Positions 18,389 to 28,214 of a stretch of 64,000 nt of DNA are shown piece after piece. The notes beneath the pieces are model-generated. The model saw nothing but the letters and a program-made list of their open reading frames with translations, made no database searches and was not told the origin of the DNA. The stretch comes from Calothrix brevissima NIES-22 (lineage in GTDB: Bacteria > Cyanobacteriota > Cyanobacteriia > Cyanobacteriales > Nostocaceae). Where the stretch lies: contig NZ_AP018207.1 of assembly GCF_002367995.1 (NCBI RefSeq), positions 248,001-312,000 of the forward strand. Direction: 5' to 3'. A program made the translations under genes and the position numbers. Every line of letters begins with the position of its first letter. The stretch's first letter is position 1.

Positions 18389-19753
18389 ATGAGCAAAAAA
18401 CGTCAGTTTCGGTTAGGTGCATTTATTCAAGCCACTGGACATCATATCTCTGCATGGCGACACCCTGACGCCCAAATAGATGCAGGGTTAAATTTCGAGC
18501 ATTACAAAGAAATTACTCAAACAGCCCAACGCGGGTTATTTGATGCAGTCTTTCTCGCAGATAGTCCAGGAGTTTGGGGTAACGGTGGCGAAAATCAGTG
18601 TCGTAATGGTAAAATCGCCCATTTCGAGCCTGTGACTCTCTTCTCTGCTTTATCTTCAGTAACTCAAAACATCGGTTTCATCGCTACCGCCTCAACTACA
18701 TACGAAGAACCCTACACCCTAGCACGGAAGTTTGCTTCTCTAGATTACTTGAGTAAAGGACGCGCCGGTTGGAATGTCGTTACCACAGGTAATGATAACG
18801 CCGCCGCTAATTTTGGATTGGAAAATCACCCAGATCACAGCCTGCGTTATGAACGGGCGGAAGAATTTGTCGAAGTCGTCAAAGGACTATGGGATAGTTG
18901 GGAAGATGATGCCTTTATTCGTGACAGAGAATCAGGCATTTATTTCGATCCAGAGAAGCTACACATACTCAACCATAAAGGTAAACATTTCTCTGTCAAA
19001 GGCCCCTTAAACGTTGCTCGTCCGCCTCAAGGTTACCCTGTAATTGTGCAAGCTGGAGCCTCGGAAGCTGGGCGAGATTTAGCTGCGCGTACTGCTGAGG
19101 TAATTTTCACCGCGAATCAAACCCTCGCAGATGCTCAGGAATTTTATGCCGATATCAAGGGCAGATTGGCAAAATATGGACGTTCTCCGGATGATTTAAA
19201 AATTATGCCTGGTGCTTTCCCAATTATTGGGCGTACAGAAGAAGAAGCACAAGAAAAATACGAGTTTCTGCAATCATTAATTCATCCAGATGTCGCTTGG
19301 GGTATTTTAAAGACCTATTACAAGGGTGTGGATCTATCGAAATATTCTCTAGATGATATAGCTCCCGAACTACCCACCGACACCAACACCAATAAGAGCC
19401 GTCTGAAATTAGTTAAAGATTTAGCTACTCGCGGTAGTTTAACGCTGCGTCAATTGTACCGTTCTCTAGCTACTGCAAGAGGTCATCGTACTATACTTGG
19501 TACTCCCGAAACCATTGCCGATCAATTAGAAGAATGGTTTAACAACGGTGCAGCAGATGGCTTTAATATCATGCCTCCAATTCTACCTACAGGATTAGAT
19601 GACTTTGTAAATTTAGTTGTCCCCATCCTGCAAAAACGCGGACTATTCCGCACTGAATATGAGGGTAGCACCTTGCGCGAAAACCTTGGCTTACGTCGTC
19701 CTGGTAATCGTTTGGCTGCACAACAAGCAAATGAAAAATTAGTATCAGCATAA
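18389..19753 (+). CDS. NtaA/SnaA/DszA/DmoA-family flavin monooxygenase
   Basis: A 454-residue LLM enzyme of the large NtaA subfamily. It begins RLGAFIQATGHHISAWRHPDA, a subfamily signature, and has the flavin pocket text ASTTYEEPYTLARKFASLDYLSKGRAGWNVVT and SEAGRDLAARTAEVIF. Members include DmoA (dimethyl sulfide), DszA (dibenzothiophene sulfone) and NtaA (nitrilotriacetate). FMNH2 must come from a separate reductase. It leads the plus-strand run with amidohydrolase, FMO-like, esterase and aldo/keto reductase genes. The context makes an organosulfur substrate plausible but does not prove it. The upstream gap 17832-18388 holds the shared block at 17963 and nothing else I can identify. Confidence 0.8.
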   Translation: MSKKRQFRLGAFIQATGHHISAWRHPDAQIDAGLNFEHYKEITQTAQRGLFDAVFLADSPGVWGNGGENQCRNGKIAHFEPVTLFSALSSVTQNIGFIATASTTYEEPYTLARKFASLDYLSKGRAGWNVVTTGNDNAAANFGLENHPDHSLRYERAEEFVEVVKGLWDSWEDDAFIRDRESGIYFDPEKLHILNHKGKHFSVKGPLNVARPPQGYPVIVQAGASEAGRDLAARTAEVIFTANQTLADAQEFYADIKGRLAKYGRSPDDLKIMPGAFPIIGRTEEEAQEKYEFLQSLIHPDVAWGILKTYYKGVDLSKYSLDDIAPELPTDTNTNKSRLKLVKDLATRGSLTLRQLYRSLATARGHRTILGTPETIADQLEEWFNNGAADGFNIMPPILPTGLDDFVNLVVPILQKRGLFRTEYEGSTLRENLGLRRPGNRLAAQQANEKLVSA

Positions 19754-20108
19754 ATTTTGCTAGGTGCGTTATCCCAATTCACAAAGATTCGGATACAGAT
19801 TCAAATCCAGAAATTATTGCTAATACCAATTCGCTATGAAGATGCATTTAATATTTAATTAACCGCCAAGGCGCCAAGAGCGCCAAGAGAAAAGAAAGAA
19901 TTATTAAGTGCAAGTTTACAGAGAGTTAGTATAAATCTGGATTTCTGAATTTTGAATTGGTATAACCCTCCAAATAATTCTTTTGGACTTTTCACTCATG
20001 CTTAAACTCTACTGTTTCAAGCGTGTTTTTTGTAGAGCGCCTCCGATTTCAGGTTTTCCTGATGCTCTACATAACCTGAAAATCTTAGCTAAATATGAGG
20101 AAGAAAAA

Positions 20109-21647
20109 ATGACTGAATATAGCAGATTAAAGACATCACCCTCAGCCGCAATCAGAGCTACTCTAGATTATCCAGTAATCGATACCGACGTTCATACCAA
20201 CGATTTCACACCAGCGTTGGAAGATTACATCGCTAAATATGGCGGTGCAAAGCTTGTAGATGAATTACGGAAGGCAGAATCATCTCGTCTGAACTCCAAA
20301 GCAGATGGTAAAGACTGGTATCAACAAACTCCAGAAGAACGTCAATACAATCGCACAATTCGCTCTCCTTGGTGGGCAAGAGTGACTAAAAATACTCTAG
20401 ATTTAGCTACATACATCCTGCCAGAACTACTGTATGAACGTCAGGCGGAACAAGGTTCAGATTATTCTGTACTGTTTCCCAATAACGTCCTCGCACCAGC
20501 TGGAGCTAGCCCAGAGAATCGCCAAGCATTGCAAAGAGCCGTTAACCACTATCATGCTGATTTATATCGCAAATATAGCGATCGCCTGACGGTGGTAGCT
20601 GGTATCCCCATGACTACTCCTCAAGAAGCCATTGAGGAATTAGAATTTGCCGTAAATACACTAGGTTTAAAAGTAGCTAATATTCCTGGTGGTGTAAAAC
20701 GACCAATTAAAGCGATCGCAGATAAATATCCCGCCGATAAATACCCAGAAGTTGCCAGATATGCCTCATATATTGACTTCTTCGGTCTAGATAGCGAATA
20801 TGACTACGATCCATTCTGGGCTAAAGCCGTTGAGTTGGGTGTGCCCATTACTACCCACTACGGCAGCCAAGGTTGGACTGGTCGCTCCTCCATCAGTAAC
20901 TACATGAATAACCATATCGGTCACTTTGCCGATGGTTCCCAAGCCTTTGCGAAGGCGTTGTTCTTTGGTGGTGTTACCAAACGCTTCCCACAATTGCGCG
21001 TGGGAATGCTCGAAGGTGGTGCAGATTGGGGCGCTCATGTCTACATTCATTTAGTAGATCGTTACTCCAAGCGTAATCTTCAGGGGCTACAAAACTACAA
21101 CCCAGACTTGGCAAATGCTGATGAGTTGTTCGAGTTGTTTGAGCGCTTCGGTAGCGAAATTACTCAAGGGTATTCCTTCACCAAAGAAGAATTAGCCAAG
21201 ATTGTGTTGGGTTCTTCCTTTGCGCGTCATAGCCGTCAACCAGTTGGTAAGGAATTAGAAGACTTTGCCGCAGCTGGAATTGAAAGCATTGAAGATATTC
21301 GCGATCGCTGGGTGAATAGTTTCTTCTTTGGTTCCGAATCTGACGATCGCACCATCGGCGCAGCATTCAACGACAAAGCCAATCCCTTAAACGTGAAGAT
21401 TAACGCCATCTATTCTTCAGATGTCGGTCACTGGGATGTACCCGATTTAACAGATCCTCTCGCAGAAAGCTGGGAATTGGTGAAAGAAGGCGTAATTTCC
21501 GAAGCTGACTTCAAAGCTTACGTATTCGCTAATCCCTACAAATTCTACACCGAAGCTAACGCCAACTTCTTCAAGGGTACAGCGATTGAATCCCAAGTAG
21601 CTCAAATCCAATCACCACAATTAGATAAAAGCTTTGTAAGGGCATAG
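20109..21647 (+). CDS. amidohydrolase family 2 (metal-dependent hydrolase)
   Basis: A 512-residue member of the amidohydrolase-2 (ACMSD-like) superfamily. The first metal motif is VIDTDVHTND, with further conserved histidines in ITTHYGS and a late acidic DVGHWDVP segment. Such enzymes decarboxylate or hydrolyse small ring or carboxyl compounds. I chose the ATG at 20109 preceded by GAGGAAG; the longer open frame from 19983 has no ribosome site. It follows the DmoA-type gene on the same strand, after a spacer holding a CGCCAAG repeat (19861-19891). The substrate is unknown. Confidence 0.78.
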   Translation: MTEYSRLKTSPSAAIRATLDYPVIDTDVHTNDFTPALEDYIAKYGGAKLVDELRKAESSRLNSKADGKDWYQQTPEERQYNRTIRSPWWARVTKNTLDLATYILPELLYERQAEQGSDYSVLFPNNVLAPAGASPENRQALQRAVNHYHADLYRKYSDRLTVVAGIPMTTPQEAIEELEFAVNTLGLKVANIPGGVKRPIKAIADKYPADKYPEVARYASYIDFFGLDSEYDYDPFWAKAVELGVPITTHYGSQGWTGRSSISNYMNNHIGHFADGSQAFAKALFFGGVTKRFPQLRVGMLEGGADWGAHVYIHLVDRYSKRNLQGLQNYNPDLANADELFELFERFGSEITQGYSFTKEELAKIVLGSSFARHSRQPVGKELEDFAAAGIESIEDIRDRWVNSFFFGSESDDRTIGAAFNDKANPLNVKINAIYSSDVGHWDVPDLTDPLAESWELVKEGVISEADFKAYVFANPYKFYTEANANFFKGTAIESQVAQIQSPQLDKSFVRA

Positions 21648-21906
21648 GGCATAGGGCATGGGGCATTGGAATTGCTCTATTTATCCTCCTTGTCTCCCTT
21701 GTCCTCCTTGGGAGCATCCCAAATGTGCAAAAACGCCCTCACCCTATAAGGGTGGGGCTAGAAATACGAAGCCTGCCTTCTTTTGCTAAAAGTTTGATAG
21801 CCTGCGAAGGCAGGCTTTGTTGGTATAGCAATACCCTAGAAGGGTATTGCGTCAAAATTGGGATGCTTCCTCCTCCTTCTCCCCCAATCCATAACGGGAA
21901 ATCGAC
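21648..21906. repeat. tandem repeats and palindromic dispersed repeat
   Basis: GGGCATAGGGCATGG and CTTGTCTCC units are followed by a large palindromic repeat (about 21754-21850) with the core AGCCTGCGAAGGCAGGCT. The same family is at 36307-36384. A nested small stem (AATACCC/GGGTATT) is at the end. No gene. Confidence 0.7.
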
Positions 21907-23349
21907 ATGACAACAACGACTGACCTAGATTTTCGCGCTCGTGAGGCACTACGTCTCATCGGCCCCGATCCGGAAAACTGGGTGAGCGATCGCCCAGGTA
22001 TTGACCATAATGTCACAATTGTTGGTGGTAGTGGTAGCGGTAGTGTCTTTGCGTTTGCGCTGCGGCGTGCAGGTATCGGTGGCGTGACGGTAATTGATGC
22101 CGCCGAAGATGAAAGCCTTGCTGGCGTGTGGTTGACACGAGCAAGAATGAAAAAGCTCCGCACGCCAAAGAATCTACCAGGCCCGGAATTAGGTATTCCG
22201 GAATTGTCATTTCAAGCTTGGTATGAAGCGCGACATGGTGCTGAAGCTTACGCAGCAATAGACCGGATTCCCCGAGTACTCTGGGCTGAATATCTTAGCT
22301 GGTATCGTCAGTTTCTCGGTATTTCAGTACGTTACCGGACGAAGTTAGTAAGAGTTGAGCCTGCTGAAGGCTTTTTGCGCTTGCACCTTGAGGTAAACGG
22401 TGTATCGCAAATAGAAACTACCCGCAAAATTATCTTCGCTAACGGTGTGGCTGGTACTGGTGGCGCGTATATACCGCCTGTATTAGCTGATTTACCACGC
22501 AATTTATATGCACATACCTCCGAGTTGATTAACTTTGAAGGATTGCGCGGTAAAACTGTAGCGGTGTTGGGTGCGGCGGCTTCAGCTTTCGATGCTGCCG
22601 GGGTAGCGCTGGAATCGGGAGCCAAGGAAGTACATTTGTTTGCCCGCAGAGAAGCGATCGCATCTTTACCAATCAATCGCGTGCGTGGCTATCCCGGTGC
22701 TTACTTCAACTATCCAGAACTATCCGATTCGGCTCGCTGGTTTCAAGCTTGGCGATTTCGGCAAGTAGGTTCCACACCACCACCTGATGCAATTGAAAGG
22801 GTAATCGCCTTTCCTAATTTTTACCTGCATCTATCTGCACCTTGGAAATCTGCAAGGGAAAAAGGCGATCGCATTGTCGCTCAGGTAAACGATGATGTTT
22901 TCGAGTTTGATTTTGCGATCGCTGGTACTGGTTACTTTGTCGATCCCACAAAGCGCCCCGAACTAGCAGACTTTTCTCAGCATATTGCTTTATGGCGCGA
23001 TCGCTATCAGCCACCAGCCGAACAGCGCGACGAAGATTTAGGAACGCACCCTTACCTTGGCAAAGCCCACGAGTATTTAGAGAAAGTACCGGGTACTGCG
23101 CCATACCTCAAAGATATTCATGTCTTCAATCCGGCTGGTTTTGTCAGCTTTGGCTTACCAATTGGTGATGTACCCAGCATTCGCCGCGACATCCCTGCAA
23201 TAGTATCCCGCATCAGCGAGGATTTATTCTTCGCCGATTGGGAACAGCATGAAGCACGCATTACTGGTAATAACATCGCTCCCGACTTTGAAGAATCATT
23301 GTACGCCGCCGCAGTTTGGAAACAGCCAGCTAAGGTTGCCGTGAGCTGA
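21907..23349 (+). CDS. FAD/NAD(P)-dependent monooxygenase-like flavoprotein
   Basis: A 480-residue two-dinucleotide-binding flavoprotein. The N-terminal FAD motif is VTIVGGSGSGS (about residues 36-46), and a second, degenerate NADP motif is KTVAVLGAAASAFDAAG near 215-230. This arrangement fits the FMO/Baeyer-Villiger/lysine-hydroxylase class. Such enzymes add one oxygen to carbon, nitrogen or sulfur. It is the third gene of the plus-strand run, before an esterase, a pair reminiscent of ketone oxidation followed by ester hydrolysis. That reading is an inference. Confidence 0.7.
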   Translation: MTTTTDLDFRAREALRLIGPDPENWVSDRPGIDHNVTIVGGSGSGSVFAFALRRAGIGGVTVIDAAEDESLAGVWLTRARMKKLRTPKNLPGPELGIPELSFQAWYEARHGAEAYAAIDRIPRVLWAEYLSWYRQFLGISVRYRTKLVRVEPAEGFLRLHLEVNGVSQIETTRKIIFANGVAGTGGAYIPPVLADLPRNLYAHTSELINFEGLRGKTVAVLGAAASAFDAAGVALESGAKEVHLFARREAIASLPINRVRGYPGAYFNYPELSDSARWFQAWRFRQVGSTPPPDAIERVIAFPNFYLHLSAPWKSAREKGDRIVAQVNDDVFEFDFAIAGTGYFVDPTKRPELADFSQHIALWRDRYQPPAEQRDEDLGTHPYLGKAHEYLEKVPGTAPYLKDIHVFNPAGFVSFGLPIGDVPSIRRDIPAIVSRISEDLFFADWEQHEARITGNNIAPDFEESLYAAAVWKQPAKVAVS

Positions 23350-23362
23350 GTCTAGGTAGTCC

Positions 23363-23430
23363 CTCTTTCCTCTGTGTTCTCTGCGGTAAATAAATTACTT
23401 TTAAACCACAGAGGCGCAGAGTTCGCAGAG
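23363..23430. repeat. CTCTGCG-family inverted repeat
   Basis: An imperfect hairpin with arms CTCTGTGTTCTCTGCGG and CCGCAGAG-like partner around an AT loop. It is of the same family as 7493-7560 and 55191-55262. Confidence 0.65.
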
Positions 23431-23475
23431 AAAAAATAATCAATGCCCAATGCCCAAATTATTTAGGATTCACCT

Positions 23476-24129
23476 ATGTCAGTACAACAAATCAGCAATA
23501 GTTCCTTACCTTATCTTTTTTCACCCGTGGCTGAGGATGCGAATAAACCCGCACCCCTGGTATTGTTTTTGCATGGAGCGCGCGATCGCGGCAACGATTT
23601 AAATATACTGTTGAAATGGGGTTTACCACGTTTTGTGGATGAGTCAAGCCCTTTACCTTACGTCTTTGCAGCTCCCCAACTTCCCGAAGGACAAACTTGG
23701 GTAGAGAGAGAATCAGATGTCATTGCTTTACTAGATAATCTCATCGCCTCTCAACCCATCGATCCATCCCGCGTAATTATATCTGGATTCAGCTTAGGTA
23801 CGGCTGGCGCTTGGCATATCGCCGCTTCTAATCCTGGGCGCTTCGCCGGTTTGGTAGCAGTTTCCGGGCGCGCACCTAAGACATTAGAACCAACACAACT
23901 AGCTGCACTCCAAGAAATTCCCATCCAAATCTTCCAAGGTGGAAAAGACGAAAAACTCTCAATTGAAGATACAGAGCAGGTTGTCACCACCTTGCGCCAA
24001 GTCAAAGGTCAAGTAGATTTTACTCTACTGCCTGATGGCGATCATTTTATTGCCGATGAAGTCTACAGCAACCCACAATTGCAACAATGGCTAATTTCAC
24101 AAAGCCGTCGCGCATCTGTAGCTGTGTAA
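23476..24129 (+). CDS. alpha/beta-hydrolase (phospholipase/carboxylesterase-like)
   Basis: A 217-residue serine hydrolase. The elbow GFSLGTAG supplies the nucleophile at about residue 118; the oxyanion region is LFLHGARDRGND; the aspartate is in GGKDEK and the histidine in DGDHFI. These features fit the carboxylesterase/dienelactone-like group. It is cytoplasmic, since no signal is present. It follows the FMO-like gene and could hydrolyse its ester or thioester product. The substrate is not determined. Confidence 0.78.
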   Translation: MSVQQISNSSLPYLFSPVAEDANKPAPLVLFLHGARDRGNDLNILLKWGLPRFVDESSPLPYVFAAPQLPEGQTWVERESDVIALLDNLIASQPIDPSRVIISGFSLGTAGAWHIAASNPGRFAGLVAVSGRAPKTLEPTQLAALQEIPIQIFQGGKDEKLSIEDTEQVVTTLRQVKGQVDFTLLPDGDHFIADEVYSNPQLQQWLISQSRRASVAV

Positions 24130-24201
24130 TTGGAGACTAAAAAACAGGGGTAGGCAGAAATAATTAATGCCCAATGCCCCATACCCAATTTGATAAAATT
24201 T

Positions 24202-25200
24202 ATGACATTACCTACTACAAATCTCGGTAAAACTGGCTTAACGGTTTCGCGCCTTGTTTTAGGCACAATGACTTTTGGATTGCAGACTGACGAAGAAACT
24301 TCCAGAGTAATTCTCGATACAGCCGCCGATGCTGGTATCAATTTTTTAGATACAGCCGATGTTTATCCATTGGGCGGTGGAGTTACTACAGCCGGACGCA
24401 CTGAAGAAATCATTGGGCGATGGCTGAAAGGTAAACGCGAACATTTTATACTGGCTACCAAAGCTGTAGGCAAGGTAGGCCCTGCACCTTGGGATCAGGG
24501 TGCTTCACGCAAACATCTTTTAGATGCAATTGATGCTTCCCTCAAACGCTTGGGAACCGATTACGTTGATTTGTATCAATTACACTCTGATGATACGTCA
24601 ACTCCCTTAGATGAAACTCTTGAAGCCCTAGATATCATAGTTCGTTCTGGTAAAGCACGTTATATCGGTGTTTCTAATTTCTTAGCTTACCGACTCAGCC
24701 GCGCTTTAGGTCGGGCTGATGTGCGGAATTTAACTCGCTTTGTCTCGATTCAGCCTCGCTATAATTTATTATTCCGCGAGATTGAGCGCGAACTTTTACC
24801 CTTAGCGCAAGAGGAAGGATTGGGTGTAATTCCTTACAACCCATTGGCGGGAGGTTTACTGACTGGTAAACATAATCTTGCTCAAGGCCCTACTGAAGGA
24901 ACTCGTTTTACCTTGGGTTTAGCCGCAGAACGTTATCAAGATCGTTATTGGCGCGATCGCGAGTTTAACACAGTTGAAGAATTACGCACAGTCGCCGATT
25001 TAGCCGGATTATCCCTGACTACTTTATCATTAGCTTGGGTGTTGGCTAATCCGATAATCACTGCTCCCATTATTGGCGCTAGTCGTCCAGAACAACTGAA
25101 TGACACTCTCAAAGCAATTGAAGTCAAACTCGATGACAACTTAAAACAAAAGTTAGACGATATCACCGCCGAATATCGCAAAGGTGATGCTGTGCGTTAG
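24202..25200 (+). CDS. aldo/keto reductase
   Basis: A 332-residue AKR. The tetrad is readable as Asp50, Tyr55, Lys87 and His128 (LDTADVYP, ILATKAV, YQLHSDD). It reduces an aldehyde or ketone with NADPH. I chose the ATG at 24202; the frame extends to a TTG at 24190. It is the last gene of the 18.4-25.2 kb run and is followed by a clear terminator at 25224. Confidence 0.86.
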   Translation: MTLPTTNLGKTGLTVSRLVLGTMTFGLQTDEETSRVILDTAADAGINFLDTADVYPLGGGVTTAGRTEEIIGRWLKGKREHFILATKAVGKVGPAPWDQGASRKHLLDAIDASLKRLGTDYVDLYQLHSDDTSTPLDETLEALDIIVRSGKARYIGVSNFLAYRLSRALGRADVRNLTRFVSIQPRYNLLFREIERELLPLAQEEGLGVIPYNPLAGGLLTGKHNLAQGPTEGTRFTLGLAAERYQDRYWRDREFNTVEELRTVADLAGLSLTTLSLAWVLANPIITAPIIGASRPEQLNDTLKAIEVKLDDNLKQKLDDITAEYRKGDAVR

Positions 25201-25223
25201 TTAGAAATTGAAGTAATATCAGC

Positions 25224-25258
25224 AGACGGTTTGTTCAGCCGTCTATTTTTTTCTTTTT
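25224..25258 (+). terminator. rho-independent terminator
   Basis: Stem AGACGG / CCGTCT with a 9-base loop, then a run of T residues. It ends the plus-strand operon that begins at 18389. Confidence 0.85.
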
Positions 25259-25284
25259 GTCACCCTTGAGCTACTGTAGCAAGA

Positions 25285-25797
25285 ATGTTTTCCATAGAAA
25301 CAAAACGCTTAATTCTGCGAGAATTTCGGCCAAAAGATGTACATCAAATTGCGCCAATACTTGCAAATACCCAAGTAATGAAATTTTCGCCTACAGGAAT
25401 TCTCTCAGCTTTGCAAACGCAAGAGAAAATAGAGAGTTTCATCACTTCTTATAAAGCGTTTGGATTTGGAAAATGGGCTGTCATTTATAAAGAAAGTAAC
25501 CAATTGATTGGTTACTGTGGAATCGCCATTGAGCAAATTGATAATGTAACCGAACGAGAGATTGGATATCGACTACACCCCAATTTTTGGGGTAAGGGTT
25601 TAGCAACTGAAGCTGCATCAGCAACAATCCAATATGGATTTGAGCAATTCAAATTTACTGATATTATTGGCATTGTTAATCCAGCAAATACAGCATCAGT
25701 TAGAGTATTAGAAAAAATAGGCATGAAATATGAAAAAGCCACGATATTTCATGGTTTTGAAATATATATTTATAGAGTGAATTTCAATGTTACATAA
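25285..25797 (+). CDS. GNAT acetyltransferase (RimJ/RimL-like)
   Basis: A 170-residue GNAT protein. It opens with IETKRLILREFRPKDV, the RimJ/RimL group signature, and has the acetyl-CoA loop EIGYRLHPNFWGKGLATEA followed by NPANTASVRVLEKIGM. It transfers an acetyl group to a protein N-terminus or small amine. It has no operon partner. Confidence 0.82.
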   Translation: MFSIETKRLILREFRPKDVHQIAPILANTQVMKFSPTGILSALQTQEKIESFITSYKAFGFGKWAVIYKESNQLIGYCGIAIEQIDNVTEREIGYRLHPNFWGKGLATEAASATIQYGFEQFKFTDIIGIVNPANTASVRVLEKIGMKYEKATIFHGFEIYIYRVNFNVT

Positions 25798-26196
25798 ACC
25801 TGATTAAACTAAATTTATCAAGAAAGGCAGAGGGCAGGAGGCAGAAGGCAGAAGGGAATTCTGATTCCTGCCCTCTGCCACGACCGAAGGGAGTAAGGGT
25901 TTAAGACCCCCACCAAATTGAAAATTTGGTGGCTCTTGTTTAGGAGGGGTCAGAATCCCCTTCTAAACAAAACCTTCTGCCCTCTGCCCTCTGCCTTCTG
26001 CCTTCTTCAAACGATTATAACGAACCACGTAGACGCGGAGCGGCTTCCCGCAGGGTAGTACACGAAGTACACAAAGAAAGAAAACAGAGAAGATGTTTAC
26101 GAAAAATTTAGGTTTGCTGTAGTTATATTGTGTTGTGTAAATTATTAGTTACGCTGGCAGCAAAAAGTTTGAATTAAAGCGAGAAAATCGATTTTC
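25798..26196. repeat. 400-base gap rich in dispersed repeats
   Basis: Contains GGCAGAGGGCAGAAGG tandem units, their inverted copies, and a GTAGACGCGGAGCGGCTT-type dispersed repeat (about 26027-26056) that also occurs inside the HAD gene at 58023. No gene. Confidence 0.65.
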
Positions 26197-28044
26197 ATGA
26201 CAAAAAAGTCCAGACATTTTAAATCCTTTCAACGTGCTGCTGAAGCACCCAATTTACCGCCGAATTCATTCCAGTTTATTTGCTATTTTGTCAATCAATT
26301 TCGCTGGTGGTATATAGCAACCGTCATTTTAGAAATTATCCATGCGACTTGTGGCATTATGTTACCCTATGCCATTGGCGAAATTATCCGCAGTGTCACC
26401 AAATCAACGGTTAACAGCAGTGAGATTTTTGCAACCATCAGTCAACCCTTAATGCTGTTCACTGCTTTAAGTATAGGTGAAGTCGTATTTGGGCGTTCTT
26501 CGGGACTGTTATTAACTATTCTCCATCCCATCCACCGCCAGCATATTATTCGCTCACTTTATGCTTATTTACAGCAACATTCCCATCGCTACTTAAGTAG
26601 TAGTTTTGCAGGCGCTTTAGCACAACGTATTAACGAAACTGCTTACGGCGTTACCCAGACAATGCAAATGCTGATTTCTGAATTTATGTCAGTCATCATT
26701 GTCTATATCGTCGCTATCATTTTACTGTATCGTGCCTATCCGCCTCTAGCTGCATTGGTAGGGATATGGGCAGTTTTATTTATCAGTATTTCCTTTTGGT
26801 TAGCTACTCGCTGTCGAATTCATTCCCGCAAAGCCGCCGCTAGAAGTGAAACAGCTGGTATTATTGTCGATGCGGTGACAAATCTGACTTCTAGCCGATT
26901 GTTTGCGCGTTTAGGTTTTGAAAGACGCTATTTAAATGAGCGATTTAGACGCGAAATCATAGAGGTGAGAAAAGCTAATTGGTACTCAGAACGCATTCGC
27001 TGGTTTCAGTTTATCTCAGCTGCGATTTTGAAAATTGCCACTTTGTATTACTCGCTTTCTTTGTGGAGTCAAGGAAAAATTGCAACTGCTGATTTTGTAG
27101 TTGCAACTAGCTTATCACTATTAATTATTAGTGAAGCCCGCAATTTAAGTAGAAGATTTTTAGATTTATTTGAACATATTGGTAATATCGCCAATGGTGT
27201 TTTAACTATTGTGCAACCCCACGAGTTAGTTGATCGAGAAAATGCGATCGCTCATTCCATCACTACCGGAAAAATTGAGTTCCGGCGCGTTAATTTCAGC
27301 TATTCTGCGGAAAAACAAGTATTTCACGACCTTTCTGTTACCATCCAAGCAGGACAGTGTGTAGGTTTGGTAGGCTTTTCCGGTTCCGGAAAATCTACTT
27401 TTGTTAATTTAATTTTGCGTCTATTCGATCCCCAAACTGGACAAATTCTCATCGATGGGGTGGATATTTGCGATATGACGCAGGATGCATTACACGCCCA
27501 AATTAGCTTAATTCCCCAAGATCCGTCTTTGTTTCATCGCACCTTACTAGAAAACATTCGTTATGGGCGACTTGAAGCTACTGATGAGGAAGTAATCCAA
27601 GCAGCGCGCAAAGCTTACGCTCATGATTTTATTGTTCAGATGAGTGAGGGTTATGATTCTCTCGTGGGTGAACGGGGTGTGAAACTTTCAGGGGGACAAA
27701 GACAAAGAATTGCGATCGCGCGCGTTATCCTCAAAGATGCACCCATCCTAATTTTAGATGAAGCCACATCTAGCCTCGATTCCATCACCGAAAAAGCAAT
27801 TCAAGATACCCTAGATTTAGCAATGGATGGCAAAACTGTCATTGTCGTCGCTCATCGCTTATCTACTATCGCCCATCTCGACCGTATTTTAGTCTTCGAC
27901 CAAGGGCGTATTGTTGAAGATGGTACCCACAGTAAACTACTCGCAAAAGGTGGTGCTTACTACAGATTATGGCAAATGCAAGCAGGTGGATTTTTACCGG
28001 AAAAAGCCAGCGATAATTCATTATCTGAACTACAAATGGGATAG
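26197..28044 (+). CDS. ABC exporter, fused permease and ATPase
   Basis: A 615-residue half transporter. The first about 330 residues form six membrane helices; the ATPase follows with Walker A GFSGSGKST, signature LSGGQRQR and Walker B ILILDEATSSLD, and a switch histidine in VAHRLSTI. It acts as a dimer to export lipid, peptide or drug-like molecules. No partner gene reveals the substrate. It has no evident sulfur link. Confidence 0.85.
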   Translation: MTKKSRHFKSFQRAAEAPNLPPNSFQFICYFVNQFRWWYIATVILEIIHATCGIMLPYAIGEIIRSVTKSTVNSSEIFATISQPLMLFTALSIGEVVFGRSSGLLLTILHPIHRQHIIRSLYAYLQQHSHRYLSSSFAGALAQRINETAYGVTQTMQMLISEFMSVIIVYIVAIILLYRAYPPLAALVGIWAVLFISISFWLATRCRIHSRKAAARSETAGIIVDAVTNLTSSRLFARLGFERRYLNERFRREIIEVRKANWYSERIRWFQFISAAILKIATLYYSLSLWSQGKIATADFVVATSLSLLIISEARNLSRRFLDLFEHIGNIANGVLTIVQPHELVDRENAIAHSITTGKIEFRRVNFSYSAEKQVFHDLSVTIQAGQCVGLVGFSGSGKSTFVNLILRLFDPQTGQILIDGVDICDMTQDALHAQISLIPQDPSLFHRTLLENIRYGRLEATDEEVIQAARKAYAHDFIVQMSEGYDSLVGERGVKLSGGQRQRIAIARVILKDAPILILDEATSSLDSITEKAIQDTLDLAMDGKTVIVVAHRLSTIAHLDRILVFDQGRIVEDGTHSKLLAKGGAYYRLWQMQAGGFLPEKASDNSLSELQMG

Positions 28045-28214
28045 TTAGCCACCAAAATTACAAAACTTCAGCTTAATTTCTTCATTGCACCAAACTCTAC
28101 TAATAAAAGTAAATAGCCTTCAAACTCTTACAAATGACCAATGACCAATGACCAATGACAATTACATGATTTAATAAGGAGCATATTCAACAAATCGACG
28201 AAATTTAATGCTTC

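Noticed and set aside
19983-20108. 42-residue upstream extension of the amidohydrolase
   Set aside because: The TTG-type start has no ribosome site; GAGGAAG precedes the ATG at 20109.
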